From assembly GCF_016405145.1 (NCBI RefSeq), contig NZ_JAEKIA010000008.1:46257-110256 (forward strand): a stretch of 64,000 bases of DNA, given 5' to 3'. The DNA comes from Schaalia cardiffensis (GTDB lineage Bacteria; Actinomycetota; Actinomycetes; Actinomycetales; Actinomycetaceae). Shown here piece after piece: positions 1-8,804 of the stretch. The position numbers and the translations under genes are program-made. The notes below the pieces were generated by a model. That model saw only the letters and a program-made list of their open reading frames with translations. It had not been told where the DNA came from and did not search any database. The first letter of the stretch is position 1, and each line of letters opens with the position of its first letter.

Positions 1-124
1 CGATGACGAGAATCGCAAGGAAGGGCATGACTGCCTTCCAGCGCGAAGGCACGGGACGATGCATGCCGACTGGCATGTCTTCGCCGGCAAGGTCGAATTC
101 ATCACGGGGGTACTGAGAGCTCAC
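1..124 (-). CDS. LytR C-terminal-domain-type membrane protein, 5' end only
   Basis: The window cuts this gene; about 41 N-terminal residues are visible. From a GTG at 124 the peptide reads as a polar head with a DEFDLAGEDMPVGMHRP stretch, then the start of a membrane segment (KAVMPFLAILVI). From memory, this arrangement resembles the N-terminus of actinobacterial proteins with a LytR_C domain, which are single-pass membrane proteins of unclear cell-envelope function. It is divergent from ung. The frame and the membrane segment are seen; the family name is an inference because the LytR_C domain lies outside the window. Confidence 0.6.
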   Translation of the reverse strand, partial: MSSQYPRDEFDLAGEDMPVGMHRPVPSRWKAVMPFLAILVI

Positions 125-448
125 GGTGCCAGATTAACCGTCGAAGCACACTTGCGCTCGCAGCTCCACTGGGCGAGCCCCGTCCTCGTCACTCACTCCC
201 GGATGCAGCGCTTCGCCCCTCTACTTCGCAACAAGCCCACTGCGACGTTGTCTCCCTGTGTTCTATACTCCGCCACACCGACAGGGCGGAGCAATGTCGC
301 TCACCTCGGTGTCTCCCTGTGTTCCATGCTTCGCCTTCCCCATCGCAGCAAGCCAGCGGAGAGTTTTCGCTCTCGCCTTCATGTCTTCGCTGCCCCGCCC
401 TCGTCGTTGAACCCGAAGCGAAGGTGCCTTCCCCATTAGGCTGAAGGG
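125..448. other. Intergenic region with one imperfect direct repeat
   Basis: Divergent intergenic space between the LytR_C-type gene and ung, so it should hold promoters in both directions, but I see no convincing -35/-10 pair. A direct repeat with core TGTCTCCCTGTGTTC occurs near 248 and again near 309 (period about 61), each followed by a similar ctccgcc/cttcgcc tail. The open frame across 59-439 has no recognisable protein and is not called. Confidence 0.5.
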
Positions 449-1147
449 GTGACTGATGTTTCCCCGAAGCCCCTATCCGCCCTCATTGACCCGGGGTGGG
501 CGAAAGCCCTCGCGCCGGTTGAGCCGAAAATCCACGAACTCGGAGTGATGCTGCGCGCCGAAATCGCCCAGGGGCACAACTACCTTCCAGCGGGGACGGA
601 TGTCCTTCGGGCCTTCACCTACCCCTTTGAGCAGGTGAAAGTCCTCATCGTCGGTCAAGACCCCTATCCGACGCCGGGACACGCGATGGGATTAAGTTTC
701 TCTGTTGCTCCAGGGGTTGCGATCCCGCGTTCACTGCAGAACATCTTCGCGGAATTGGAGTCGGATATTGGCGCGCCCCGCCCCTCCTCCGGTGATCTGC
801 GGAAATGGTCGCGTGAGGGCGTGTGCCTTTTGAACAGGGTGTTGACGGTTCGACCTGGTGCTCCGGGCTCGCATCGCAGGCGCGGGTGGGAAGAGGTCAC
901 CGAGTGCGCGATCGACGCCCTCGTTCACCGCAGGGACGATGCGGGAAATCGTTTGCCGCTTGTTGCGATCCTGTGGGGAAAGGACGCTCAGACTCTGGAG
1001 CCTCGCCTCGAGGGAGTGCCGATCGTCAAGTCCTCCCACCCCTCCCCCATGTCCGCGCGCTACGGTTTCTTCGGTTCCCGACCATTTTCGAGGGCGAATG
1101 CGCTGCTCGAATCCCAGGGAGCGAGCCCGGTCGATTGGGCCCTCTGA
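449..1147 (+). CDS. ung: Uracil-DNA glycosylase, family 1
   Basis: Removes uracil from DNA in base-excision repair by hydrolysing the N-glycosidic bond. The 232-residue length is normal for family 1. The water-activating motif [18 protein letters not shown] is at residues 69-86 with catalytic Asp71, and the DNA-intercalation motif [18 protein letters not shown] with catalytic His is near residue 197. The start is a GTG at 449; the upstream GAAGGGG lies too close to be a normal ribosome site and no in-frame ATG fits better. The last 18 bases of the gene, including the stop codon, are the first unit of a tandem repeat that continues downstream. Confidence 0.95.
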   Translation: MTDVSPKPLSALIDPGWAKALAPVEPKIHELGVMLRAEIAQGHNYLPAGTDVLRAFTYPFEQVKVLIVGQDPYPTPGHAMGLSFSVAPGVAIPRSLQNIFAELESDIGAPRPSSGDLRKWSREGVCLLNRVLTVRPGAPGSHRRRGWEEVTECAIDALVHRRDDAGNRLPLVAILWGKDAQTLEPRLEGVPIVKSSHPSPMSARYGFFGSRPFSRANALLESQGASPVDWAL

Positions 1148-1425
1148 GCTGGATGAACCCTCGAGCCAGCTGGGCCCTCCGACCTGGCTGAGCGCTCTGA
1201 ACCAGCTGGACCCTCTGGGCCGGCTGGGCCCTCTCGGCTGGCTGAGCGCTCTGAACCAGCTGGGCCCTCGAGACGGCTGGGCTCTCTGACCTGACTGGGC
1301 CCTCTGAGTCGGCATGCCTCCTCTCAGCTGACCGGCCCCCTTACAGTCCCTTGTTCCCTCGAGCCGATTCGCTTCTCTGAGTCGGATCTCTCCTCTGAGT
1401 CGGCTCTCTTCTCGGAATCGAGCGC
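1130..1425 (+). repeat. 18-bp degenerate tandem repeat starting in the ung stop region
   Basis: The unit is close to ACCAGCTGGGCCCTCTGA. The first copy (1130-1147) is the end of ung itself, codons plus TGA. It is followed by about nine more units of 17-18 bp to 1307, for example 1183-1200, 1201-1218, 1237-1254 and 1290-1307. After a break, related gagtcggNtctctcctct units of 18 bp continue to about 1425. No protein family is evident in any frame across the array. Confidence 0.85.
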
Positions 1426-1903
1426 CACTAAGAAGGAGAGCACGAAGCGCGGAAGAACAACACGAAGGCGACCCCAAGACGGCTATCGCGAGCACTGAAG
1501 GCAGCGCTTGGGGACGTCCTCACACGCTGGGATGCCAGGCCGAAGGGCACCTGAAGTCCAGGCTCGCGCCTCGACTCTGGACGGCTCGGACCGAGAAACT
1601 CAGGAGTCTTCCCCTCGCCTGAGAGTCGAGTCCTTCAACACGTTTAGCGTCCCAGCTGAAGGCGAGCCAGTCTCTCGCCCAAAAGAAGAAAAATGGATTC
1701 TAGGGGACTTCTCCGACACGTTTACCACCGCTAGTGGCAGCGACACCGACACCAATCTGGCCCTTCTGCCGCAAGGAGAGTTTCTCGGCACTCTTGCGCA
1801 GGAGATCGCGCGCTCTTGTTGCTCCGTGGCCCACAGATGCCTATGGGGCGCCGTTATGATACGGGTATCTCGTCGACACACTTTTCTTCCCTTGGAGGCT
1901 CGC
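1426..1903. other. Intergenic region upstream of the L,D-transpeptidase
   Basis: An open frame runs from 1508 into the next gene, but its product before residue 133 lacks any recognisable domain and the signal peptide begins only at 1904, so this part is treated as non-coding. A TATGAT hexamer at 1855-1860 lies 44 bases before the chosen ATG and could be a -10 element; no good -35 is visible at the right distance. Confidence 0.45.
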
Positions 1904-3292
1904 ATGGCTGTCTCAATCAGGCAGGCTTTCCGCCGCAGTGGAACCGTCATCGGACTCGTCCTCGCGCTCATTGCAACTCCAGGGGTCGCGCTGGCTGATT
2001 CTCTGGAGTCACCAACGCCTCGACCGTCAAGCTTCGAGCAACCGACTCCCCCGAATCCTGGGACCAGCAGCCCTCATGAGGACTCCCACCCCACAGCTCC
2101 TTCTACTTCCCTCCCCACAGCTCCTTCTATTTCTGGAGCAAGCAGCGAGGACGGGGCTGAGACGCAAGTGCCTGAGAATCCTCAATCCGGGAGCGGCTGG
2201 GTTGGCGAAGGTGCTCAGAGGCGCTACATCGACCCTGAAAGCGGCCTTGCCGTGACGAATAAAGTCCGCAAGATCGACGGCGTTGTTTACGCATTCAACG
2301 CGGAGGGCTTCATCGTTGATGGATGGTTCACGTCTCCTGAAGGCGAGCACTACTACTCAACACCTCAGGGGGTTCGTTTCGGCTGGTTCTCACTTAACTC
2401 GAAGTGGTACTACGGTGATCCGGCTGCGCTAGGTGCTCGAGTGCACGGCTGGCTCAACGAAGGTGGAGCCCGGTACTACTTGGCTCCCACTGGCGAGATG
2501 CTCACGGGGTGGCAGAACCTCGATTCCGACTGGTACTTCTTCGCTGCTTCAGGTGCGATGCGCACCGGTTGGCTCGCACAGGGCTCAACCTGGTACTACC
2601 TCAGCCCTTCCGGCGCCATGGCCACAGGATGGCAAGCCGTCGGCGGCTACTGGTACTACCTCTACTCCAGCGGAGCAATGGCGAGCGGCTGGCTCAATGA
2701 CCAAGGCACCTGGTACTACCTGAACGGTTCAGGCGCAATGTACACCGGTTGGCTCGCACAGGGCTCAACCTGGTACTACCTCAAGGGCTCGGGAGCAATG
2801 GCAACCGATTGGGAGGGAATCGGCTGGAAGTGGAATCTCTTCGATCACTACTCCGGTGCGTGGATCACGGATCGGGCGAGTTTTCAGTACGACTGGGACC
2901 GCGCGAAGTCTTTGTACTCACCGACGAACTACCTGATCCTCGTCGACACTTCTGCCGTTCATTGCACGGGCTTCTACTGGCGCGACGGCACGTGGTGGCC
3001 GCAGCATGATTGGCCGTGCTCGGTCGGCGCCCCTTCGACTCCGACGATTACGGGGACCTACTCCATCGGTTCGCGCGGGCATTCCTTCGGCAACGGGTTT
3101 ACCGCCTACTGGTGGACACAAATCTGGGGCGATTACCTCTTCCACTCGACCCTCTACTACCAGGGGACCCTCACGCCCCTCGATAGTCGTCTCGGCATGC
3201 ACATCTCGCACGGCTGTATCCGCATGAGGTACGAGGACGCCTACTGGATCAACCACACGATCCCCTCGGGCACAACCGTCCACCTGTACTGA
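1904..3292 (+). CDS. Secreted L,D-transpeptidase with choline-binding-like wall repeats
   Basis: Predicted extracellular peptidoglycan cross-linking enzyme, 462 residues. It has a signal peptide (residues 1-33, RRSGTVIGLVLALIATPGVALA), a Pro/Ser/Thr-rich linker to about 75, then some nine aromatic repeats of the GxMxTGWxxxxxxWYYLxxSG type at about 85-310. These resemble the choline-binding/cell-wall-binding repeats of Firmicutes surface proteins. The C-terminus is a YkuD domain with the motif MHISHGCIRM, catalytic Cys438. The ATG at 1904 has GGAGG five bases upstream and begins the signal peptide; an in-frame extension to 1508 lacks coding signs. Family members make 3-3 peptide cross-links or attach proteins; which one is unknown here. 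Confidence 0.88.
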   Translation: MAVSIRQAFRRSGTVIGLVLALIATPGVALADSLESPTPRPSSFEQPTPPNPGTSSPHEDSHPTAPSTSLPTAPSISGASSEDGAETQVPENPQSGSGWVGEGAQRRYIDPESGLAVTNKVRKIDGVVYAFNAEGFIVDGWFTSPEGEHYYSTPQGVRFGWFSLNSKWYYGDPAALGARVHGWLNEGGARYYLAPTGEMLTGWQNLDSDWYFFAASGAMRTGWLAQGSTWYYLSPSGAMATGWQAVGGYWYYLYSSGAMASGWLNDQGTWYYLNGSGAMYTGWLAQGSTWYYLKGSGAMATDWEGIGWKWNLFDHYSGAWITDRASFQYDWDRAKSLYSPTNYLILVDTSAVHCTGFYWRDGTWWPQHDWPCSVGAPSTPTITGTYSIGSRGHSFGNGFTAYWWTQIWGDYLFHSTLYYQGTLTPLDSRLGMHISHGCIRMRYEDAYWINHTIPSGTTVHLY

Positions 3293-3599
3293 AGCCCCGC
3301 AACCGATGGATCTAGGTGCTCACAAACCGACGGATCTAGGTGCGAGTGAGCCTTTCGTTGGGCCTTTGCTCTTTCGACCTCTCCCCGATCCGGGAGGCGA
3401 GTCGGCCTTTTGGTGTGCCTCAGCTCTATCGATGTCCCCCGATCCGGGAGGCGAGTCGGCCTTCAGCCTTCATCACCTCTGAATACGCGTCAGTCCTGGA
3501 TCCGGGGTGTTCACAAGGATCACTCACAGTTTTCGCTGAGAAGGCGAGACAGCACCTGGATCCGGAGTGCTCACAGAGACCACCTCGAACACAGCGTCC
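3293..3599. repeat. Intergenic direct repeats (24, 54 and 60 bp periods)
   Basis: Convergent space between the L,D-transpeptidase and the TetR gene. Three small repeat families are visible: ACCGAYGGATCTAGGTGC twice in 3302-3345; CCCCGATCCGGGAGGCGAGT followed by cggcctt at about 3383 and 3437 (period 54); and CCTGGATCCGGRGTGYTCAC at about 3495 and 3555 (period 60). No gene is supported. Confidence 0.7.
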
Positions 3600-4178
3600 C
3601 TACTGTCCTTCACCCCTAGGTTCAAGCCCACCAATGATGAGATCCATCATCTCCTCGAGGCTGTGCTCCCAGTCCTTCGTCGCCTCCTTAGAGGAAAGGA
3701 GCTTCTCGAAGGCTGCTTCGACAATGGTCCTGAGGATAGAGATGTTGACTCGGCGCAATTCTCCGGCCTCCATCCCTCTAGCGAGAAACTCAATGATCGG
3801 TTCCCACCCACTTTGGAGTCTCTTGACAATGTGGCGATGAATCCTGGGATGTTCACTCAGAAACTCCGTGAAGCTGCTTGTCGCAACAGGCCCGTAACCT
3901 TCTGGCTGGACGATCATCACCAGGCGGACCTTTTCGACCGTCGTTAAATCCGGATCTGAGAGGATCTGCATCTTCGCGGCCTTGACCTTGTCGAACCACT
4001 GGTCGATCGCGGACAGAATCATCTCCTCCTTATCCTCGAAGAGGACGTAGAGGGTCTTCTTCGACATTTTGAGGTAGGTCGCCAGCTCACTCATCGTGAA
4101 TGCTTTACCAGTCTCAGCCCATAGGTTGACGACTCCGTCGAGGCAACGCCTGCGTTGTTCTTCGCTCGACTTCTTCAT
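3600..4178 (-). CDS. TetR/AcrR-family transcriptional regulator
   Basis: DNA-binding one-component regulator, 192 residues, the usual family size. The N-terminal helix-turn-helix is at about 28-50 (FTMSELATYLKMSKKTLYVLFEDKEEMI), the family's most conserved block. The rest is a helical ligand-binding and dimerisation domain with no recognisable ligand signature. I chose the ATG at 4178 because GGAG lies about eight bases upstream; an ATG five codons earlier (4193) has no ribosome site. It stands alone next to a large repeat field, so neither target nor ligand can be guessed. Confidence 0.85.
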   Translation of the reverse strand: MKKSSEEQRRRCLDGVVNLWAETGKAFTMSELATYLKMSKKTLYVLFEDKEEMILSAIDQWFDKVKAAKMQILSDPDLTTVEKVRLVMIVQPEGYGPVATSSFTEFLSEHPRIHRHIVKRLQSGWEPIIEFLARGMEAGELRRVNISILRTIVEAAFEKLLSSKEATKDWEHSLEEMMDLIIGGLEPRGEGQ

Positions 4179-4384
4179 TACCTTGATCTCCATTCAAAAA
4201 CCCGACGATGCTTCCTAAGTTTCCTATGAGAGTTTCTTAGCAGAAAAACAGGGTCGCCATGAAACTCTATTCAGGGCAAGAGGCGTTCCCCGGTCAAAAG
4301 AATGTGCGCCGTGGCCCTTGTTCCGCAGCTCCTCTGTTCCTCGGTTGCTCCGTTCCTCTGTTCCTGCGTCGGTGACGACCCCAC
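4179..4384. other. Intergenic region upstream of the TetR gene
   Basis: The upstream side of the TetR gene; its promoter and any autoregulatory operator should be here, but I see no clear palindrome. A pyrimidine-rich stretch near 4319-4372 repeats elements like CTCYTCTGTTCCTC two or three times and leads into the larger repeat field. Confidence 0.4.
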
Positions 4385-4630
4385 ACATGATCTCAAGCCG
4401 CACACCAGACCCCACACCACGTCGAGATCACAACCAGGGTCAACACAAGTCCCCAACACCCCTGCCCACACACCCCACACACAATCTCAAGCCGCACACC
4501 AGACCCCACACCACGTCGAGATCACAACCAGGGTCAACACAAGCCGCCAACACCTCTGCCCACACACCCCACACATGATCTCGAGCGGCACAGCGAGCCC
4601 CGCACCAGATCGAGATCACAATCAGGGGGT
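4385..4630. repeat. 94-bp tandem repeat, about 2.6 copies
   Basis: The unit starts at ATCTCAAGCCGCACACCAGA and recurs at about 4390, 4484 and 4578 with a constant period of 94. The first two copies are nearly identical; the third has diverged and ends near 4630. The sequence is C/A-rich on this strand. No frame yields a recognisable protein; the open frames across it are repeats of His, Thr and Pro. Confidence 0.85.
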
Positions 4631-4699
4631 ACTGAACTGCCCACGCCCTGCCGTGATGCCCAGCTCATTGCGCGCCAAGGCCCAAAACACCATTGTCCC

Positions 4700-5060
4700 C
4701 ACCCGCGACGTACCACGGCGCCCCAGCAACCCGACAACGCTTTCCTCCACACACGCCAACGCCCCCTGCACACAACAGAAAGCCCCACACACGCGACACC
4801 CACCCGCGACGTACCACGGCACCCCAGCAACCCGACATCGCTTTCCTCCACACACGCCAATACCCCGCACACAACACAAACCCCCGGACAGGCCACCCCT
4901 GCCCCTGCCACAACACAAACCCCCGGATAGGCCACCCCCTGCCCCTGCCACAACACAAGACCCCACACACCAGCCCTGCACGGCCGAGGGTGAGCACATC
5001 GACGGCCTTGGACCGAAAGCCCCCCACACGCCAATACCTCCGCGCACAGCAGAAAGCCCC
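4700..5060. repeat. 101-bp and 40-bp tandem repeats before tRNA-Thr
   Basis: A block beginning CACCCGCGACGTACCACGGC occurs at about 4700 and 4801 (period 101), including a shared run through ctttcctccacacacgccaa. It passes into a second array with unit ACAACACAAACCCCCGGA at about 4870 and 4910 (period about 40). A partial copy of the first unit (cacacgccaatacc) reappears near 5028. The block is strongly C-rich and non-coding. Confidence 0.8.
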
Positions 5061-5098
5061 GCGCCGACTTTCGTCGACACGGGGCCGTTTCTCAGTGG

Positions 5099-5171
5099 AG
5101 CCGCCTATCGGACTCGAACCGATGACCTGCTGTTTACAAGACAGCTGCTCTACCAACTGAGCTAAGGCGGC
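5099..5171 (-). tRNA. tRNA-Thr, anticodon TGT
   Basis: On the minus strand a 73-base cloverleaf reads from GCCGCCT (acceptor) through TAGCTCAGTTGGTAGAGCA (D arm), anticodon stem-loop GCTGT-CTTGTAA-ACAGC and T arm with GGTTCGAAC to AGGCGGC plus discriminator T. The anticodon TGT reads ACA threonine codons. The CCA end is not encoded. It lies between the repeat field and the kinase/DsbA operon terminator, in the same direction as that operon. Confidence 0.97.
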
Positions 5172-5205
5172 GCGCCAATAGTGTGCCATGGAGTCCGGGG
5201 CTCAG

Positions 5206-5237
5206 ACGAATCCGCGAGCGCACGCGTCCGAGCCCCG
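5206..5237 (-). terminator. Hairpin downstream of the DsbA-like gene
   Basis: CGGGGCTCAGACG (5206-5218) pairs with CGTCCGAGCCCCG (5225-5237) over 13 positions with one mismatch and a 6-base loop. It lies 18 bases after the stop codon of the DsbA-like gene and before tRNA-Thr. No strong U tract follows, as is common in high-GC actinobacteria. Confidence 0.65.
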
Positions 5238-5254
5238 AGAATCCAGGAGAGTGT

Positions 5255-6076
5255 TTACTCGGTCTTCAGGCTCATTGCCGCCCGCACAACGGACAGGAAT
5301 TCTGCGGCATTTGAACCACTCAGAGGAATCTCGGTGGAGTGGTCTTTGACGAACTCGGGGGTGCCAAGATTTCCGCGCCCTTGAATCGGGGCGTCCCGCC
5401 ATGCCTGGGTGGAGGCTTCGAGGTACTTTTCGACGACGTTGGGGGGGAGTTTTGCGACGACCTCATCGGAGATGCCCTGTTCCTTCGCGATCATCTTCAC
5501 CTGCTCCCAGGACTTATCGAGGTCCTGGATGACCGTGCCCTTCCCGGAGTTGAACTGCGAGGCGAAATACGACAGGAGCGCATGGTGGAAGCTGATCCAG
5601 TGCTCGGGGTCTTCTTTGGCGATGATGAGCGAGGCCGAGGTCGCGGGGAGTTCATAGGCCATGCCGACCGTGGTGACGGGCTGGATTTCGAGGTTGTATT
5701 CGCCTCGTTCCGCCCCTTGGACGAGGTCGTGGCCGAGCGCAACGTCGATGTCTGCGCAGGCGTGGCAGGAGTAGTCGAAGTATTCGGTGAGGGTCGGGAG
5801 GGCTTCGTCCTTCTTGCCGACGCCGAGGTGGGAGTAGATGATCGGCTCGCCATTAGCGTATTCCCCGAGGGTTGTTGCCGGGTCGGCATCTATTGCCGCG
5901 TTCTTCTTGTTCACCTGGTTGCTGATGACGATCGCGACTGTCGCGATAACAGCGAGGACAACGATGAGGACGATCGAGATGATGATCATGCGGGTTCGAC
6001 GATCGGCCTTTGCTTGGGCTTCACGCATTTGCTGCGCCTTCAAGCGGACCTCGTCCTGGGGCTTGTTGAGGGGCAT
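5255..6076 (-). CDS. Membrane-anchored DsbA-like thioredoxin-fold protein
   Basis: Predicted extracytoplasmic thiol oxidoreductase of 273 residues. A basic N-terminus (about 1-30) precedes one membrane segment (IIISIVLIVVLAVIATVAIVIS, about 31-52), then a thioredoxin fold with the CxxC motif CHAC in TEYFDYSCHACADI near residue 105, followed by the helical insertion of DsbA proteins. Actinomyces species fold disulfide-bonded pilins and other surface proteins with such enzymes; which substrate this one serves is inference. The ATG at 6076 follows AAAGGGAGG; an in-frame GTG at 6106 is less likely. It is 57 bases downstream of the kinase gene, probably in one operon. Confidence 0.85.
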   Translation of the reverse strand: MPLNKPQDEVRLKAQQMREAQAKADRRTRMIIISIVLIVVLAVIATVAIVISNQVNKKNAAIDADPATTLGEYANGEPIIYSHLGVGKKDEALPTLTEYFDYSCHACADIDVALGHDLVQGAERGEYNLEIQPVTTVGMAYELPATSASLIIAKEDPEHWISFHHALLSYFASQFNSGKGTVIQDLDKSWEQVKMIAKEQGISDEVVAKLPPNVVEKYLEASTQAWRDAPIQGRGNLGTPEFVKDHSTEIPLSGSNAAEFLSVVRAAMSLKTE

Positions 6077-6133
6077 GAGCCTCCCTTTCTTCGGTTCGAT
6101 CGTCACCCTAGCGATGGTTCCTGGAGTTTGCTT

Positions 6134-8266
6134 TCAGGAGAGGCCTCCTGTGAGGAGGTACCAGGTGGTAATCACCACTCCTGCGCTGATCATTCCAGCG
6201 ATGAAGCGCACCCACAAGGGGCCGAAAACCGCCTTGGAGAATCGGCTGGTGCCGTCTCGCAGGTCAATCGAGGTGGGCATCAGCCAGGTCAACACCAGAG
6301 TTGCCCACAGTGCAGCCCACAGTGAGGCGGCCCCATGGGGGTCTTGGATCAGAGGCTCGGCGCTGATCGGTATTCCTGGGTGGCTCATGAGTTTCGGCCA
6401 TAGTCCCCAGTTCGGGTTTCCCATTGTCGAGGACGAGTAGGCCACCCATGAGAGGTAGGGGATGAGGGCTGCGAGTGTGAAGCCGAAGGCGAGTTCTGCG
6501 AGGACGCGCAGGAGCATGAGCGGCGAGGCGGCGATCATTGCTGCTGTGTCGGAGCTTTTCATTCCGCCGTTGCGGATTCGTCGCATTTCGCGTCGTCGGA
6601 GGTTCGCTCCTGTGAAGCTCACAAGGAAGAGGACGAGGGCGAGGGCGAAGGAACCTGTGGTTCCGAGGAGGATGGGGAGCAGTGCCAGCGGCATGAGGAG
6701 TGCGGGTCCGAGGATCCATGTTGTTTTCGGCAGAGCGGGGGTGTAGCCGGGCTCGTCTGCGTGCAGCCATGTGGGCTCTTCTTCGTCCTCGTTTTCGGGG
6801 TGATTGGCGCGTATGTCTGTTGGGAATCCTCTTCCACTATCTTCCAGGTCCCATGTGCGAGGTTGACCAATCGGGGCTTCTCCCCATCCGGGGAGGTGTT
6901 CGGGCGCGACTGGCGCCCATCCTGCGCCTTGTCTTAGCGTAGTGCTTGCCCCTCTAGGGGCTGTTGGCACGCCCCCGCTCAGCTGTCCAGCTACTGGCGC
7001 ACCTGCGCCCAGGTGTCCCGGCATTGCGACTGCGCCCCCGGCAGCCTGTCCCGGTGTTACTACTGCGCCCCCAGCATTTTGCCCGGGCACTGGGGCAAAG
7101 GCTCCACCAAAGTGTCCCGGCACCCCCTGAGCCCAGTCCTGGGGGTGCCCTCCCAAAGCAGGATCCCATGTTCCTTGTGCTCCAGGTATAGGTCCCCACT
7201 GCCCGTTTGTGGGCCCCCACTGCCCGTTCGTCGCATCCGCCGGGAGCGCGCCTGCCTGCGAGAATCCTCGCCCACCTGGGGTATCTGCGCTTTGCCCTGC
7301 ATCCCAGGCCTCAGCCTGTGACTGCTCGTGCGCCGACCCTTGAAGGGGCGTCGCACCTTGGGCTGGCATTGTGCGTGTCCGTCCGGGTGCATCATCGGTG
7401 GGCAGGACGCAAGTGGGTTCTGCTTTTGCGGCATACGCGGTCGGCCAATCGACGGCATCGAGATCAACCTCGTACGCGAAGTCGGCTGCCGAGTTGAAGG
7501 CGTCAATGATCTGACCTGGGGCGAAACGGACGGAGGGGTCCGGGGAGAGTCCCTGAGCGAGAGCCTGGGCGACCAGGGGATCAATTCCTTCAAGATCGGC
7601 TTGGCCGGTGAGGACGCGCATGGTGATGCCCTGCAGGTCTCCGCTGCCAAAAGGCGGACGACCGGTCGACGCGGAGAGCATGGTCGCGCACCACGCCCAC
7701 CAGTCCGTCGCTTCGCTGGCTTCCTGGCCTCGAAGTAGTTCAGGTGCGGTGTATCCAGCGGTGCCGGAGACGAGGCCCGTGCGGGTCAGGTGCTCGTCCT
7801 CGTCGCTCATGGCGATGCCGAAGTCGATGAGGATGGGACCTTGAGTCGAGCAGATGATGTTTGAGGGTTTGATGTCGCGGTGGATCACGCGGGCGGCGTG
7901 GACTGCTTGGATGGTGTGGCGAATGTCCTCGCCGAGGACGGCGACGCTTCTCGCGTCGAGGGGACCTTCTTTGAGGACTGCGGCCAGGGTGGGCCCGGCG
8001 ATGTATTCCGAAGCGATGAAGGGCTGGGAGGCTTCGGTCTCGATATCCACCACTCTCGCGACGGAATCGGAGCGGACCGAGTTCACTGTCGCGGCTTCAC
8101 GTTCGAGGCGCCTGCGCGCAGCTTCAGAGGAGGCGAGGGCGGGGTGGAGAAGTTTCAAGGCGACCTGAGCGCCGCCTCCGTCCTCGGCGAGCCACACTGT
8201 TCCGGCGCCGCCCGAACCGAGGGAGCGCACCAGGGTGTAGCCCCCGAACTCCTCACCCGCATTCAC
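6134..8266 (-). CDS. Serine/threonine protein kinase with C-terminal membrane domain
   Basis: PknB-type eukaryotic-like kinase, 710 residues. The kinase domain (about 8-265) has the glycine loop GSGGAG (17-22), the ATP-binding lysine K38, catalytic HRDIKPSN (129-136), DFG (148-150) and APE. A low-complexity Gly/Pro/Gln linker (about 300-480) carries repeats (TNGQWGP twice; GGAVxxPGQxAGGAV). The C-terminus (about 530-710) has about five hydrophobic segments. No PASTA domains are present, so it is not the classic muropeptide-sensing PknB. The GTG start at 8266 has GGAG just upstream. It is probably co-transcribed with the DsbA-like gene. Confidence 0.9.
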   Translation of the reverse strand: MNAGEEFGGYTLVRSLGSGGAGTVWLAEDGGGAQVALKLLHPALASSEAARRRLEREAATVNSVRSDSVARVVDIETEASQPFIASEYIAGPTLAAVLKEGPLDARSVAVLGEDIRHTIQAVHAARVIHRDIKPSNIICSTQGPILIDFGIAMSDEDEHLTRTGLVSGTAGYTAPELLRGQEASEATDWWAWCATMLSASTGRPPFGSGDLQGITMRVLTGQADLEGIDPLVAQALAQGLSPDPSVRFAPGQIIDAFNSAADFAYEVDLDAVDWPTAYAAKAEPTCVLPTDDAPGRTRTMPAQGATPLQGSAHEQSQAEAWDAGQSADTPGGRGFSQAGALPADATNGQWGPTNGQWGPIPGAQGTWDPALGGHPQDWAQGVPGHFGGAFAPVPGQNAGGAVVTPGQAAGGAVAMPGHLGAGAPVAGQLSGGVPTAPRGASTTLRQGAGWAPVAPEHLPGWGEAPIGQPRTWDLEDSGRGFPTDIRANHPENEDEEEPTWLHADEPGYTPALPKTTWILGPALLMPLALLPILLGTTGSFALALVLFLVSFTGANLRRREMRRIRNGGMKSSDTAAMIAASPLMLLRVLAELAFGFTLAALIPYLSWVAYSSSTMGNPNWGLWPKLMSHPGIPISAEPLIQDPHGAASLWAALWATLVLTWLMPTSIDLRDGTSRFSKAVFGPLWVRFIAGMISAGVVITTWYLLTGGLS

Positions 8267-8804
8267 GCTCCAAGCCTACAGGCGCCCGGCTTCACTCAGC
8301 CCGAGGGTGCTGCGAAGGGAGGGACTCCCAAGCAGCCGTGGCAACGCCGTCCGCCTCACTCAACCCGAGGGTGCTGGGAGGAAGGGGACTTCGAGATAGC
8401 CACGGTTGGCGCCCGATTTCACTCAGCCGGAGGGTGCTGCGAGAAAGAAGGGCCCTCTTTTGAAGGCGGGTCCTGTTCTGAAGGAGGGCTCTGCTCTGAA
8501 GGCGAGCCGAAAAGCCCGCACAAGCCACGGGAAAACCGGCAGGTGTGGGTTCTCACCGTCCTGCGCCGCAAAAGCCCCGCACAAGCCACGGGGAAAACCC
8601 TGCCCGCAAGCGATGGATCGAACTGCGCACGCAAGCAAATCGAACTGCGTACACAAATTACGGGAAGAACCCTGTACACGAGTGCACAGCAGTGATAGCG
8701 TGACAGAGGTTTTTCACATGAAAAGCCCCCGATCTTTTCGGCGGACAAAGTCAACCCACTCGGATCGTCCGGCACGTACCTGCCGGTGGGAAGGAATACT
8801 GATC
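8267..8804. repeat. Intergenic repeat field between kinase and sugar ATPase genes
   Basis: Divergent intergenic region of 538 bases. It holds three copies of TCACTCARCCCGAGGGTGCT at about 8293, 8358 and 8420; then an 18-bp array (about 8449-8505) with unit GGGCTCTGCTCTGAAGGC, three copies; then two copies of CCGCACAAGCCACGGGAAAA near 8515 and 8576. A final pair of AAATCGAACTGCGNACRCAA lies near 8625-8660. Promoters for both flanking genes must be here but are not obvious. No gene is supported. Confidence 0.75.

Noticed and set aside
59..439. 126-codon open frame upstream of ung
   Set aside because: Crosses a divergent promoter region and contains an internal direct repeat; no domain.
1508..1903. 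132-residue N-terminal extension of the L,D-transpeptidase
   Set aside because: Precedes a clear signal peptide with its own ribosome site; a secreted protein would not carry it.
4385..5060. CRISPR array
   Set aside because: Repeat units are 40-101 bases in direct contiguity without unique spacers, and no cas genes are nearby.
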